From the NCBI GenBank assembly GCA_027491115.1, contig JAIXWV010000040.1:30752-94751 (forward strand): 64,000 nucleotides of DNA. Direction: 5' to 3'. The translations under genes were made by a program, and so were the position numbers. How positions within the stretch are numbered: position 1 is the first letter of the stretch; the number at the start of each line of letters is the position of its first letter. This document shows positions 16,187-25,678 of the stretch, one piece after another. The stretch comes from Pseudomonadota bacterium (GTDB taxonomy: Bacteria; Bdellovibrionota; UBA1018; CAIMNF01). The notes beneath the pieces are model-generated. The model did not search any database and was not told the DNA's origin. It worked only from the letters and a program-made list of their open reading frames with translations.

Positions 16187-17521
16187 TCATGCAATCAAAT
16201 CCAGTCCCGAAGCCGAACGGTTCCGGACCGAACGACTCGCACGAGACAGATTCAGATTACCTCCTGCGACAGACTCTTCAAAGCGACGTTCTTGCCCACT
16301 CTCCCGCTCCGATCCATTACCGGAGAATCCACCGCCCTGACCGCCAAATCCCTGGCGCTGGGCGCCTGAGTCTGACATCTGATTCGGATTCTGATCCGGT
16401 GTCGCAAAAGATGCTGCCGGACTGGAGACGACCTCCACTTTGGACAAGCTCAGATTCTGTTGAGACAAGGAGTCCCGAAGAGCCGAAAGGCTGTCTTCGA
16501 GAATCTTTTTGGACTCCCCGTCATTGGCCTTGATCTGGAGTGAAACCTGTTGCCCTTGGGTCCGGACATTCATCACCAGCTCACCCAGATGATCGGGTTT
16601 CAAACGGATCTTGATCTCTCCGTCCTGCCGGGCCTGACTCAGTCCATTCACCGCTCCAGTCAATGAACCCACCGCCTCATCACTCAGACGGATCTGTCCG
16701 GAGGGTGCCCGCATCACGGGTGCCTCAAGGGTCTGTGCCTGCATACCCGGTCGCATCAGCGGAACCTGATTCATCACTCCCGTAAAGGCTACGGGATCAC
16801 GGATCTCCTGCTCTCCCGCGACTCCGGCTTTCTTCAGACCGGAAAAGCTCTCTTTGGAACTGTTTTGTCCCAAACCGGCACCGGATCCCTGCTCGCGCTG
16901 CTGTCCGGAAAACCGGAGATTCAGAAAGTCATGTGTCGACCAGTTCTGTGGAGTGGATTCTTTAACGGGAGACTCCTGACGGTCCTCCCCTGTCATCACT
17001 TTCAGCCCCTCGAAACTGACTCCCTCGTTCTGCCATTGCTCGAGTCGTGAAACATCGACCCCGTCAGAAGACAGGGACTTCATGAGTTCGGGCAGGACCA
17101 CGTCCTGATTTTCAGGAGCAACATCTGGCTGAGGCTCAATGCCCATACCTTTAGACGAATCCGGAGAAAGTGGATTCTTCCGTGCATTCTCGATCTGGCC
17201 CGTCTGCCGCCCTGCTGAATTCAGTGAGGCAGGACTCATCGCTGTTGAATTGACCAGACTGGAATTTACCAAAGCGGAATTCACCAATTTGGGATTCCCA
17301 GTCTCACTCCGCAGCGAAAGATCCGGTTGGATCGCAGGCATCGGAACGTTCATCATGGCAGCCTGAGCCGCAGCATTCTCCGAGTCCTGCCGATTCAGGT
17401 CCTGCAAAAGCGCCTCTTGGAAATCCTTCCCAGTCCCGCTTTCAGGGGACTTCAAAGGAACTCCGAGGATCACCCCCGACAAGTCCTGCTGAACCGGCTG
17501 ATTATTTATTGGAACCAGCAC
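16187..17521 (-). CDS. fliK: Flagellar hook-length control protein FliK
   Basis: A 444-aa secreted ruler protein. The first ~280 residues are low-complexity and Ser/Pro/Gln/Asn-rich. They are followed by the conserved FliK C-terminal domain (DGEIKIRLKPDHLGELVMNV, LQIKANDGESKKILEDSLSA, LRDSLSQQNL), then a Gly-rich disordered tail. Start GTG 17521 is preferred over ATG 17554 because AAGGAGG sits six bases before it. It overlaps the motE-like gene by 20 bases. Position between motE/fliJ and flgD is the standard one. Confidence 0.92.
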   Translation of the reverse strand: MLVPINNQPVQQDLSGVILGVPLKSPESGTGKDFQEALLQDLNRQDSENAAAQAAMMNVPMPAIQPDLSLRSETGNPKLVNSALVNSSLVNSTAMSPASLNSAGRQTGQIENARKNPLSPDSSKGMGIEPQPDVAPENQDVVLPELMKSLSSDGVDVSRLEQWQNEGVSFEGLKVMTGEDRQESPVKESTPQNWSTHDFLNLRFSGQQREQGSGAGLGQNSSKESFSGLKKAGVAGEQEIRDPVAFTGVMNQVPLMRPGMQAQTLEAPVMRAPSGQIRLSDEAVGSLTGAVNGLSQARQDGEIKIRLKPDHLGELVMNVRTQGQQVSLQIKANDGESKKILEDSLSALRDSLSQQNLSLSKVEVVSSPAASFATPDQNPNQMSDSGAQRQGFGGQGGGFSGNGSERESGQERRFEESVAGGNLNLSRASRSVRNRSASGLDLIA

Positions 17522-18107
17522 GTTCTGCCTCCTTCTTGGTTGAAATCTTTCCAAACGCCATCAACTCGGAAAGTCGCGCGGATTGATCCGCCTTCAGATT
17601 CCCGAGAATCTTCCCTGCCTTCACCGTGCTCAGACGACCCAAGGCCATCACCGCGAGTTCATCATCCACTCCACCCAGAACCTGAGCGGCAGACTTCGGA
17701 GACATCCCCTCGAAAGTCTCCATCAGCTTGTTCACCTGTTCCTCACGAGCTGCCAAGGCTTTCTGGCGGGCAACCTGCTCCTCGCTTCTCTTCCCTTCCA
17801 GCTTACCGAGCTCTTCCTTGATCACAGCCTGCTGGGCCTGGAGCTCTTTTTCCTTCTCGCGAAGAGCTGCCTCACGTTCCAGCAGCTTTTTCTCACGTGA
17901 CTCGATGTCTTGCACGATTTCCTCAGAGGCAAGGCATTCCCCGCTCCGCTTCGGTGCAGGAGTGGATGTCACTTCTGTCTTCGTCTCGGATTTGGACTCC
18001 AACTTGGCCTCTTCTTTGGCACCGGTTTTGGTTTCAGCCACACCCATGACCACCGGAGCTGCGACAAAGGCCATGAGAGCAAGAAATGGAAGGTACTTGG
18101 GGTTCAT
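17502..18107 (-). CDS. MotE-like flagellar chaperone (MgtE N-domain type)
   Basis: A 201-aa protein with an N-terminal hydrophobic segment, a long charged coiled coil (residues ~60-130) and a C-terminal helical domain (FEGMSPKSAAQVLGGVDDEL, LGRLSTVKAGKILGNL) like the MgtE N-domain. This architecture and the place between fliJ and fliK match MotE, a periplasmic partner of MotC in other bacteria. Start ATG 18107 has GGAGGA about seven bases upstream; GTG 18113 is too close to it. No motB or motC is in the window, so the partner is unknown here. Confidence 0.8.
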   Translation of the reverse strand: MNPKYLPFLALMAFVAAPVVMGVAETKTGAKEEAKLESKSETKTEVTSTPAPKRSGECLASEEIVQDIESREKKLLEREAALREKEKELQAQQAVIKEELGKLEGKRSEEQVARQKALAAREEQVNKLMETFEGMSPKSAAQVLGGVDDELAVMALGRLSTVKAGKILGNLKADQSARLSELMAFGKISTKKEAERAGSNK

Positions 18108-18577
18108 GTCCACTCCTCCTCTTGCGCCAGCGGACCGTGATTGAGGCGGGCTCGCATGGTGATCAAATCATCCAGATTCTTTTGTTCCAGGCGCGACTGC
18201 TCGAGTTTGAATTCCTCAAGGGCTTTTTCCTTCAGACGGTCAATCATCATGCGTTCACGGCGAGCCAGGATGTAATTCCGCATCGCTTGATCGAGAAAAC
18301 GTCGGGACCGGACAATCGCCTGGTCCGCACGGATCAGCTGGTGCTTCAATCCGTCGATGTAATCTTCAAGAAGACGGATCTCATTGATACTGGAATCACG
18401 TGAAACCAGCTCGTTCTTGGAAGCGAACGAGACCTGTTTTTTATCGAGAAGTTCACGTTTGACCCGGATTTTCTCCTGGTAAACACGCTGACACAAAGAG
18501 AGCTCTTCAAGCATTTTCTGCTCTTTCTGTGTCCGGACCTTTTCGACAGCTTCAAGATGGAACTTGAATTTAGCCAT
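18104..18577 (-). CDS. fliJ: Flagellar export chaperone/stalk protein FliJ
   Basis: A 157-aa almost wholly alpha-helical coiled-coil protein (KFKFHLEAVEKVRTQKEQKM at the start, long Glu/Lys/Arg heptads). FliJ connects the FliI ATPase ring to FlhA. It overlaps the motE-like gene by four bases and follows fliI after 55 bases. The order fliI-fliJ-motE-fliK is classical. Confidence 0.9.
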   Translation of the reverse strand: MAKFKFHLEAVEKVRTQKEQKMLEELSLCQRVYQEKIRVKRELLDKKQVSFASKNELVSRDSSINEIRLLEDYIDGLKHQLIRADQAIVRSRRFLDQAMRNYILARRERMMIDRLKEKALEEFKLEQSRLEQKNLDDLITMRARLNHGPLAQEEEWT

Positions 18578-18632
18578 ACCTGAATATGATTTTTATCTAT
18601 TGTTTAATAAATCGCCAGACTGAAAAGAATGC

Positions 18633-20006
18633 CTACTTGCGGCCCTGGCTGTGTGAGAAGGCTTCGCCTGAACGGACGATGCCATGTATGAGTCCGAGGC
18701 ACTCGGCAAAATCTGCCGACTCGCCGACTCTCTGACGCAGAAAGTTCTGGATCCTGTCGTGAACCGCGATCGCCTGGTCGATCTTCGGATTGGAACCCTT
18801 GGCATAAGCGCCGATATTGATGATGTCCTCGGCCTGTTTGTAGACCGCCATCCATTCTTTGACCTGCCCCGCCCATTGCTTGTGCTCGTCCGAGGCGATG
18901 GCACCCATCACCCTGGAGGCAGAAGCGAGGATGTCGATCGCAGGGAAATGATTCTGCTGAGCCAGCTTGCGCGAAAGTACGATATGCCCGTCCAGAATGG
19001 AACGGGCTGCGTCTGCGATGGGCTCGTCCATATCGTCCCCGTCGACAAGAACGGTGTAAAGACCAGTGATGCTCTTTCCGTTGGAGCCGGTCCCCGCCCG
19101 CTCGAGCAGGCGTGGCAATTGGGCAAAAACACTCGGAGTGTAACCCTTGGAAGCCGGAGGCTCCCCCAGAGAAAGACCGATTTCACGCTGTGCCATACAA
19201 AACCGGGTGACGGAGTCCATCATCAGGAGTACGTCATTCCCGAGATCACGGAAATACTCGGCGATGGTAGCGGCCAAGAAGGAAGCCCGTGTTCTGACCA
19301 GTGCGGAACTGTCCGAAGTTGCGACGATCACAACGGATCGCTTCAAACCCTCCGGACCGAGATCCCGTTCGATGAACTCTCGCACCTCGCGTCCCCGTTC
19401 CCCGATCAGGGCAATCACGTTGACATCGGCTGCAGTGTTCCTGGCCATCATTCCGAGGAGAACCGACTTCCCTACCCCCGAGCCGGCCATGATCCCCATC
19501 CGCTGGCCCTTGCCACATGAAAGAAGTCCGTTGATGGCTCGAACCCCGAGATCCAGGGGTTCCTCGATCATGGTTCTGGAAAGTGGGTCGGTCGGTTTCC
19601 GGTAAAGAGAGCGGTGTTCGGTCTCGACTTCGGCCGAAAAAAGCGGTCCGAGTCCGTCGATGGGAGCCCCCCTTCCGTCGATGACACGACCGAGGAGGCT
19701 CATGGAAACCGGAACAGATGAGGACTTTTCCTTCAACCTCACAATGCTGTCGTTGTTGATTCCACTCACCTCGTCGAACGGCATCAGGAACACCCGCTTG
19801 TCCTTGAATCCGACGATTTCGGCCTCGATCGGTTCGGCGAAGCGATCCTGCTCGTTCAAAATCACATCACAGATGCTTCCGATACTCGCACCGGGAAGGT
19901 AAGCTTCATACAAGAGACCCAGGGTTTTGGTGATTTTCCCCGCTTCATCGTAAATCATGGCCCTGGAAAGGGCTTCTTCATAACGCTTCGGAGAAAATTC
20001 CCTCAT
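18633..20006 (-). CDS. fliI: Flagellum-specific ATPase FliI
   Basis: A 457-aa hexameric export ATPase related to F1 beta. Walker A is at residues 174-181 (AGSGVGKS). The DVNVIALIGERGREVREF segment, Walker B LLMMDSVTRF and GEPPASKGYTPSVF are all intact. It energises substrate delivery to the gate. The start overlaps the fliH stop by four bases. Confidence 0.97.
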   Translation of the reverse strand: MREFSPKRYEEALSRAMIYDEAGKITKTLGLLYEAYLPGASIGSICDVILNEQDRFAEPIEAEIVGFKDKRVFLMPFDEVSGINNDSIVRLKEKSSSVPVSMSLLGRVIDGRGAPIDGLGPLFSAEVETEHRSLYRKPTDPLSRTMIEEPLDLGVRAINGLLSCGKGQRMGIMAGSGVGKSVLLGMMARNTAADVNVIALIGERGREVREFIERDLGPEGLKRSVVIVATSDSSALVRTRASFLAATIAEYFRDLGNDVLLMMDSVTRFCMAQREIGLSLGEPPASKGYTPSVFAQLPRLLERAGTGSNGKSITGLYTVLVDGDDMDEPIADAARSILDGHIVLSRKLAQQNHFPAIDILASASRVMGAIASDEHKQWAGQVKEWMAVYKQAEDIINIGAYAKGSNPKIDQAIAVHDRIQNFLRQRVGESADFAECLGLIHGIVRSGEAFSHSQGRK

Positions 20007-20794
20007 GCCTCACCCAGGGCTTTTTCGATGGCGGCCAATTGGGTTTCCACACTGGCGTTCATCCGGCTCAAATCCGTCTCAACCTTGCATCCTCCGAGGG
20101 AGAGGTCATCCGCCGCATCAATCTGGATGTTTTTCAGATCCGGCAATTGAACTTTGAGGTGATCCTTGATTTGCTCCATCATCTCGGCATCCTGGCGCCC
20201 CACACGGATCCTGATGTGATCTTTTGCCCCAACCTTTTCGACCACATGGGCTGTCAGTCGCTTCACGTAGTCACGGTCTGTCTGGAGCTCTCGCAACAAC
20301 ACCTGCTTCCCGACTTGAAACACCAGGCTGATCAGAAATGACTCGTTCGCCGCATGCAATTCTTTCTTCAATCCCTCGAAATCCGAAATCAGTGTCGAAA
20401 AACGCTCTTGTAGAGGTTCCATCTGGGCCCGATGCTCCTGTTCGGCAAGGGATTTACCCTCAGAACGACCCTCTTCGAACCCCTTCTGGAACGCCTCTTG
20501 CCTCATTTCTTCGAGACGGGCATCGACTTCGGCCTTGACCATACCCTCGATGTGCGAACGCTCCTCTTTCTCAATTCCGAGCAGTTTTTTAGCGGCCGGA
20601 TGAAGATTGAAATGGGAAGAATTTCCGGCCTCAGTACTCGCCAGTGTCCCAAAACGCTTTTTCACCTCGCGGTATTCGACAGGATCGGCCTCACCCAGAT
20701 TCCTCGGCTTGAAAGGCTTGATCTCCACGGTCCGGCTGTCCACCACACCGGTCTGAAAACGCCTCTGGTTGGGATTTCCGTTTCCGCTCTCCAT
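20003..20794 (-). CDS. fliH: Flagellar export ATPase regulator FliH
   Basis: A 263-aa protein binding FliI and the C-ring. The central part is a Glu/Gln/Arg-rich helix with Gly spacing (EAFQKGFEEGRSEGKSLAEQ), and the C-terminal domain (ISLVFQVGKQVLLRELQTDR, LSLGGCKVETDLSRMNASVE) is FliH/YscL-like. The N-terminal ~80 residues vary. The start overlaps the fliG stop by one base. Confidence 0.93.
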   Translation of the reverse strand: MESGNGNPNQRRFQTGVVDSRTVEIKPFKPRNLGEADPVEYREVKKRFGTLASTEAGNSSHFNLHPAAKKLLGIEKEERSHIEGMVKAEVDARLEEMRQEAFQKGFEEGRSEGKSLAEQEHRAQMEPLQERFSTLISDFEGLKKELHAANESFLISLVFQVGKQVLLRELQTDRDYVKRLTAHVVEKVGAKDHIRIRVGRQDAEMMEQIKDHLKVQLPDLKNIQIDAADDLSLGGCKVETDLSRMNASVETQLAAIEKALGEA

Positions 20795-21810
20795 CAGACG
20801 AGGGCATCCTCTCCACCGCCGCGGCTGATGATCAACTTGCCTTCATTCTCGAGACGTTTGGCAACGTTGACGATCTCCTGCTGGGCGGACTCGACATCCG
20901 AAAGGCGCACAGGCGGCATCGCGGCCAGATCTTCGCGAAGAAGATCCGCGGCACGCTTGGAGATGTTCTTGAAGATCTTCTCCTTGATTTCCTCGGGAGC
21001 GGTTTTCATCGCCACAGTAAGCTTGTCGTTTGGAACCTCTTTGAGGAGGGTCTGCATTCCACGATCGTCGATGAATACGATGTCTTCGAAGACGAACATG
21101 AGCCTGCGGATCTCTTCCGCAAGCTGCGGATCACGCTCCTCGACTCGAGACATGATGCCCTGCTCAGTCCCTTTATCCATGACGTTGAGCATCTCTGCGA
21201 TCGGCGAAACGCCACCGAGCTGCTGGGTATCGATCGAGCCGAGGGTCGCCAATTCCTGCTTCAGGATCTCATCCACCTGGGAGAGGAGTGAAGGCGAAAT
21301 GAAATCAAGGTTGGCGATCCTGAGCACTACTTCGGTCTGGACCGGCTCGGGCAGTTTTTTCAACACATCGCACTTCTTGTCCGGAGTCAAATGGGCAAGA
21401 ACCACTGCTGTGGTTTGTGGGTGTTCGTTCACCAGGAAATTCGCGAGAGTCCGCGGGTCGACGAGCTCAAGTGCTTCGAGAGAACGGCTCCCCTCGATGA
21501 CTGCAAGCTGGCCAAGTACAGTCTTCGCTCGCTCTTCACCCAAGGTCTCAAGAATGAAGTCCTTACCGCTCGCATGGCCGAAGATGAGCTGCTCCTCCTC
21601 GGAGATCTCGACATAAAAATCGTCCAAAACCTGTTTCACGATCGGAATCGGTACTTTGCCGACCTGACCCATCACGGTGACCAGACGCTTGACGTCGTTG
21701 TCCCGGAGATGCTTGAAGATCTCCGCTGTGACCCGGTTTCCGAGAACATTCAGTAGAATCGCTGATTTCTCGATTCCGGAAAGCTGCTCATAGGCCTGGA
21801 CTTCCAACAT
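20794..21810 (-). CDS. fliG: Flagellar motor switch protein FliG
   Basis: A 338-aa torque-generating switch protein. The N-terminal SGIEKSAILLNVLG segment, the middle EHPQTTAVVLAHL motif (EHPQ) and the C-terminal charged torque helix region (FVFEDIVFIDDRGMQTLLKE) are conserved. Length is normal. It follows fliF by 13 bases. Confidence 0.97.
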   Translation of the reverse strand: MLEVQAYEQLSGIEKSAILLNVLGNRVTAEIFKHLRDNDVKRLVTVMGQVGKVPIPIVKQVLDDFYVEISEEEQLIFGHASGKDFILETLGEERAKTVLGQLAVIEGSRSLEALELVDPRTLANFLVNEHPQTTAVVLAHLTPDKKCDVLKKLPEPVQTEVVLRIANLDFISPSLLSQVDEILKQELATLGSIDTQQLGGVSPIAEMLNVMDKGTEQGIMSRVEERDPQLAEEIRRLMFVFEDIVFIDDRGMQTLLKEVPNDKLTVAMKTAPEEIKEKIFKNISKRAADLLREDLAAMPPVRLSDVESAQQEIVNVAKRLENEGKLIISRGGGEDALV

Positions 21811-21823
21811 GACTCATCTCCCC

Positions 21824-23518
21824 TCAAGCACTAGCGGACTTGCCTTTGTCTCCCACAGGTTCCTTGATTGGTTTTTGAACCAACCATTCCTTGAGGATCA
21901 ACGAAGCCTTCTGGGGATTATTATCCACCAAGGTCACGATTTTTTCACGGATCATCTCACCCTCGACCTTCTCGGGATCGAGACGGTCAGGGAGATCGGG
22001 AACCACTTCCTCAAGTTGGGCCAGCGTACTGCTCTTCTGGATCTTCTCGAGCTCCTCGATTGTCTGAGGCAAGAAGGTGTCAACGCTGTCGGTCGTATTC
22101 TCAGTAACCCACCGGACATACGGACGAACCACCAAGAAGAAGAAGAGAAGGATGATCAACCCGATCACACCGTAGACGATGAGACTCTGGATGTATCCAC
22201 GGGTTGCTGTCGCATCGAGAATTCTCTGCGCTTCTTCGAAATCCTCAGGAACGAAGTCAATGTTCTTGATCTCCAAGGTGTCCCCGCGCTTCCGGTCAAG
22301 CGCCAGAGCTCCTACAGCCAAAGCCTCGAACTCTTTGATCTTTTCCGCACTCCAGGCCTCGGTCTTGGTCTCTATTTTTCCATCCGCACTGGCCGGACCT
22401 CTGACCTGCTTGCCATCTACGAGAACCGCCACGGAGAGCTTGCGAACTGTACCCGTAGGCTTCTGGGTGTTCCGAATGATCTTCGGAATATCGTAGTTCA
22501 CGATTTCATTCGATTTGGCCGTGTTATTTCGAATGGCATTCGATGCCACGACACCGGGTTGCTCACCCGGAGTGTTCGAGGCCGCACCGGGCGCACCCGA
22601 TGCGAGAGGTCGGCTACCATCCATGGTTTCGTTCGTCTTTTGCTGCGAACGGACCGTCGCTCCGTCCTGATCGAGAATGGTCTGCTGCTCAGTCACAGTT
22701 GAGAAATCCAAGTCTGCAGAGACCGCCACTTTCACATGACCCTCACCCACCACCTTGGAGAGAATCCCCTCCACTCGACGTTGATAATCCTCCTCGAGCC
22801 GACGCTTAAAGTCAGACTGCTCAGTGGTCAGTCCGACAATCGAGTCGTGAACGTTCTTCGAAAGCTCCTTTCCGAAGGAGTCGAGAATCACCACATTGGA
22901 GGAGTCCATCCCCTCCACCGCTGCTGAAACCAGATGACTGATTCCGTAAATCTGTTTCTCGTTCAGAAGGGTTCCTGGCTCGAGATCGAGCACCACCGAC
23001 GCGGTGGATTTCTTCTGATCTTCCACAAAAGCCGTTTTTTCCGGAACAGCCAGGTGGACTCGTGATCTCTTCACCCCTTTTATAGAATTGATGGAGCGCA
23101 TGAGCTCACCTTCGAGCGCCCGCTTCTGATTCACTTTGTTCAGGAAACTCGTGGTTCCGAAGGACTGTTTGTCGAACAGTTCGTATCCCACTCCAGAGGA
23201 CTGGGGCATCCCCTGCATCGCGAGCTCGAGACGGAGATCATGAAGATATTCCGGTGGAACCATGACTTGCTTTCCAGATGGATCCACCTGGAAAGGAATC
23301 TTCTTCTCACGGAGAAGTCTCATGATATTCGCTGAGTCTTCGGCATTCAAATTGCCGTAAGTTACCGGTTGATAGCCTTGCTTTCCGGCCCACATGAATA
23401 TCACCACCAAAGCCACGCCAATGACGCTACCGGTGATCCCGAGAGCCATCTTCTTGCTGGTGGAGAGTCCTTCGACGAATTCCTTGAGTTGCGCTCTGAT
23501 CCGATTAAAGAATTCCAT
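21824..23518 (-). CDS. fliF: Flagellar MS-ring protein FliF
   Basis: A 564-aa ring protein with two membrane helices (about residues 28-46 and 445-465) enclosing the large periplasmic domain. Family motifs include QGYQPVTYGNLNAEDSANIM, PEKTAFVEDQKKSTASVVLD and the Gly/Ala/Pro-rich linker. The C-terminal tail binds FliG. It lies one base after fliE. Confidence 0.97.
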   Translation of the reverse strand: MEFFNRIRAQLKEFVEGLSTSKKMALGITGSVIGVALVVIFMWAGKQGYQPVTYGNLNAEDSANIMRLLREKKIPFQVDPSGKQVMVPPEYLHDLRLELAMQGMPQSSGVGYELFDKQSFGTTSFLNKVNQKRALEGELMRSINSIKGVKRSRVHLAVPEKTAFVEDQKKSTASVVLDLEPGTLLNEKQIYGISHLVSAAVEGMDSSNVVILDSFGKELSKNVHDSIVGLTTEQSDFKRRLEEDYQRRVEGILSKVVGEGHVKVAVSADLDFSTVTEQQTILDQDGATVRSQQKTNETMDGSRPLASGAPGAASNTPGEQPGVVASNAIRNNTAKSNEIVNYDIPKIIRNTQKPTGTVRKLSVAVLVDGKQVRGPASADGKIETKTEAWSAEKIKEFEALAVGALALDRKRGDTLEIKNIDFVPEDFEEAQRILDATATRGYIQSLIVYGVIGLIILLFFFLVVRPYVRWVTENTTDSVDTFLPQTIEELEKIQKSSTLAQLEEVVPDLPDRLDPEKVEGEMIREKIVTLVDNNPQKASLILKEWLVQKPIKEPVGDKGKSASA

Positions 23519-23519
23519 A

Positions 23520-23861
23520 CTATACCTGCATCCTCATGATTTCTTTGTACGCTTCGAGAATCTTGTTACGGACTTGCATCATGGTCTTGAGAGACAATTC
23601 TGCCTTCTGAACCTGTAACATCGTCTCATGGATGTTCTTGGTCCGACCAGCTACAAGATCTTTGATTGCCACATCCGCCTGGACTTGGTCTGAGTTGACC
23701 TCCTCCATCGACTTGGCAAGGGTCTCGAAAAATCCCGCTCCCTTGGGATCCGTACCGGGCGCCGGCGCCTGAACACCGGGTTGGCGGATTGAGATGGCGT
23801 CCTCACGGATCAGGCCCAGATCCGGATCCATCTGCCTCAGGTTGTTTTGGATCGAGTTCAT
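23520..23861 (-). CDS. fliE: Flagellar hook-basal body protein FliE
   Basis: A 113-aa junction protein between MS ring and rod. The C-terminal region (SDQVQADVAIKDLVAGRTKN, HETMLQVQKAELSLKTMMQV, RNKILEAYKEIMRMQV) is typical FliE. It is placed between flgC and fliF as in most operons. Confidence 0.96.
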   Translation of the reverse strand: MNSIQNNLRQMDPDLGLIREDAISIRQPGVQAPAPGTDPKGAGFFETLAKSMEEVNSDQVQADVAIKDLVAGRTKNIHETMLQVQKAELSLKTMMQVRNKILEAYKEIMRMQV

Positions 23862-23881
23862 TGTTTATCCCCTCTCACCGT

Positions 23882-24304
23882 TTATCGACCGAGTTCCAGC
23901 GCCTTGTTGGCCATCTGGGTCGCCGCTCCGATCGCGGTGACGTTCGCTTCATAAGACCGCTGTGCACTGATCATGTCCGCCATCTCCTGAACCGGATTGA
24001 CATTCGGCATTTCAACATATCCGTCCGGGTTGGCGCGAGGGTCGTCCGGCTTGTACACCATCCGCGCTGGACGGGTATCTTCACGGATGTCAGTCACCAG
24101 AACCCCCTGAACCGCCTGATCGACCTTGTCGTTCAAGATCTCACCGAAGGTCTCGCGGTCCGCAGTGGCGGTGAACTCCGCATCTTTACGCTTGTATCCG
24201 ACAGTCTCAGAGTTCGCGATATTCGATGAAATGGTGTTCATCCGTTTCATTTGGGCATCGAGGCCGGTGGCACTCACCCGCATGGACGAGAAAAAATCAG
24301 CCAT
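23882..24304 (-). CDS. flgC: Flagellar basal-body rod protein FlgC
   Basis: A 140-aa proximal rod protein. The N-terminal rod motif (SATGLDAQMKRMNTISSNIA) and the C-terminal VQEMADMISAQRSYEANVTA heptads are intact, together with the FlgC-specific GYVEMPNVNPV. It overlaps flgB by one base. Confidence 0.97.
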   Translation of the reverse strand: MADFFSSMRVSATGLDAQMKRMNTISSNIANSETVGYKRKDAEFTATADRETFGEILNDKVDQAVQGVLVTDIREDTRPARMVYKPDDPRANPDGYVEMPNVNPVQEMADMISAQRSYEANVTAIGAATQMANKALELGR

Positions 24305-24717
24305 TATTTATTCCCTCCCCCTTCAGTGATCCCGTACTCCAGCATCCCAAGCTTCTTCCTGAGAGACTCCACTGATGCATTGTACAGAATCTGGTTTTCC
24401 TTCATCTTCGCCATTTCGGCGGAGCGATCCACCGTGTTTCCATCGAGGGATTCTACGCCGTTTGGATCCTCGTATACATCGGCTGTCACCCCTTCCGGCC
24501 CCTTGGAACCAAAGTGGGTGGCTTCCGTGGCTTCGAGTTTCACATTTTCATTCAGATCCATCGCATCCCGCATCGCCTGCTCGAAATTGACCGCTTTCGC
24601 CTTGTACCCAGGGGTATCGGCGTTGGCGATATTGGCCGAGATCACGTTCTGATTCTCAAGTCTGAGATTCAGATTCTGATTCAAGGCGCTGATTGTGGGA
24701 TCGAAAAGACCTTTCAT
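24304..24717 (-). CDS. flgB: Flagellar basal-body rod protein FlgB
   Basis: A 137-aa proximal rod protein. It has the N-terminal LRLENQNVISANIANADTPG motif followed by YKAKAVNFEQAM, and a C-terminal segment around ESLDGNTVDRSAEMAKMKEN typical of FlgB. It is the first structural gene of the block, ten bases after the regulator-like gene. Confidence 0.97.
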   Translation of the reverse strand: MKGLFDPTISALNQNLNLRLENQNVISANIANADTPGYKAKAVNFEQAMRDAMDLNENVKLEATEATHFGSKGPEGVTADVYEDPNGVESLDGNTVDRSAEMAKMKENQILYNASVESLRKKLGMLEYGITEGGGNK

Positions 24718-24727
24718 TCGGTTCTCC

Positions 24728-25678
24728 TCAGGCTCGGATTCCCATGACCCGGTATTCGGCCAACTTGTTCCGGAGAGTCCGGATCGAAATGCCGAGGGCC
24801 TTAGCGGTATGGGTGCGGTTCCCTGAAAAATGCTTCAAAGCCTCGAGAATCACATTGCGCTCGATCTCGTCGAGAGTCTTACCCGGCTTCCAAACCGATC
24901 CAGAAGCCTCTGCAGTCGGACGGCCTTCGCCGGCGGTCTGGAACTGGATGTCCCGGGCCCGGATCTCACCCCCCTGGGCAAGAAGGACCGCCCGCTCACA
25001 GACGCCTTCGAGTTCCCGGATATTGGAAGGCCACCGGTGGGAATTCAGGAGCATGATCGCCTCTTCGGAAAGCTTGAGTCCGGGACGGGCATGGGTCTCG
25101 GACCACTTCGCCACGAAGGATTGGGCGAGGAGTTCGACATCACCGAGACGCTCTTGGAGGTTCGGAATCTTCATGTTCACCACATTGAGACGGTGATACA
25201 GCTCCTCGCGAAACTCGCCGTTCCGCACCAGGTTGGCGACGGACCGGGAGCTGGTGGCGATGATGCGGATGTCAGCTCCGCTCTGGATCAGATCAAGGAG
25301 GCGCAACTGCACCGCAGGGGAAAGCTTCCAGATCTCGGCAAAAACGAGAGTGCTGCCACGAGCCTGCTCCACCAGAGACTGGAAAAGGATTTCCTGGTCA
25401 CCGAGGGCGGTTTCACGGCAATTCATCATGAAAAAAGGACGGTTCGCACGCGAACTGCGCTCATGGATGAACCGGGCGATGGAACGTTTTCCCGTACCGT
25501 ATTCGCCAAGAATCAAAATGCTGGCTTTACTGCGGGCTACGGTCTCAGCGAGCCCCAAAACTTCGTTGTACTGACGATCGACACTCGGAAGCGCCTGCAC
25601 CTTACCCGCGGACGAAACCCCCTCTTGAGGGATGATCTGGGTGCTGACACTGGTGTTTTCACGGATTTCGTTTCTCAT
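24728..25678 (-). CDS. Degenerate NtrC/FleQ-like AAA+ protein without the sigma-54 contact loop
   Basis: A 316-aa protein with no receiver domain, an AAA+ domain (about 35-260) and a Fis-type HTH at the C-terminus (FSGNRTHTAKALGISIRTLR). Walker A is GEYGTGKR (58-65), the arginine-finger region FREELYHRLNV (from 157) and WPSNIRELEG are kept. But the stretch between NC (86-87) and Walker B is shortened: the GAFTGA loop that touches sigma-54 is absent. Walker B reads LVFAE (111-115) with Ala for the catalytic Asp, and sensor I is ATSS. It therefore probably cannot remodel sigma-54 holoenzyme and may act as a DNA-binding regulator of flagellar genes. Start 25678 has AGGAGGG eight bases upstream. 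Confidence 0.85.
   Translation of the reverse strand: MRNEIRENTSVSTQIIPQEGVSSAGKVQALPSVDRQYNEVLGLAETVARSKASILILGEYGTGKRSIARFIHERSSRANRPFFMMNCRETALGDQEILFQSLVEQARGSTLVFAEIWKLSPAVQLRLLDLIQSGADIRIIATSSRSVANLVRNGEFREELYHRLNVVNMKIPNLQERLGDVELLAQSFVAKWSETHARPGLKLSEEAIMLLNSHRWPSNIRELEGVCERAVLLAQGGEIRARDIQFQTAGEGRPTAEASGSVWKPGKTLDEIERNVILEALKHFSGNRTHTAKALGISIRTLRNKLAEYRVMGIRA

Noticed and set aside
15301..16533. 410-codon plus-strand open frame across flgD and fliK
   Set aside because: Antisense to two well-identified flagellar genes, His/Arg-rich and low in structure; a frame shadow.
20432..21616. 394-codon plus-strand open frame across fliH and fliG
   Set aside because: Antisense to clear fliH and fliG and composed mostly of Ser/Arg; no support as a gene.
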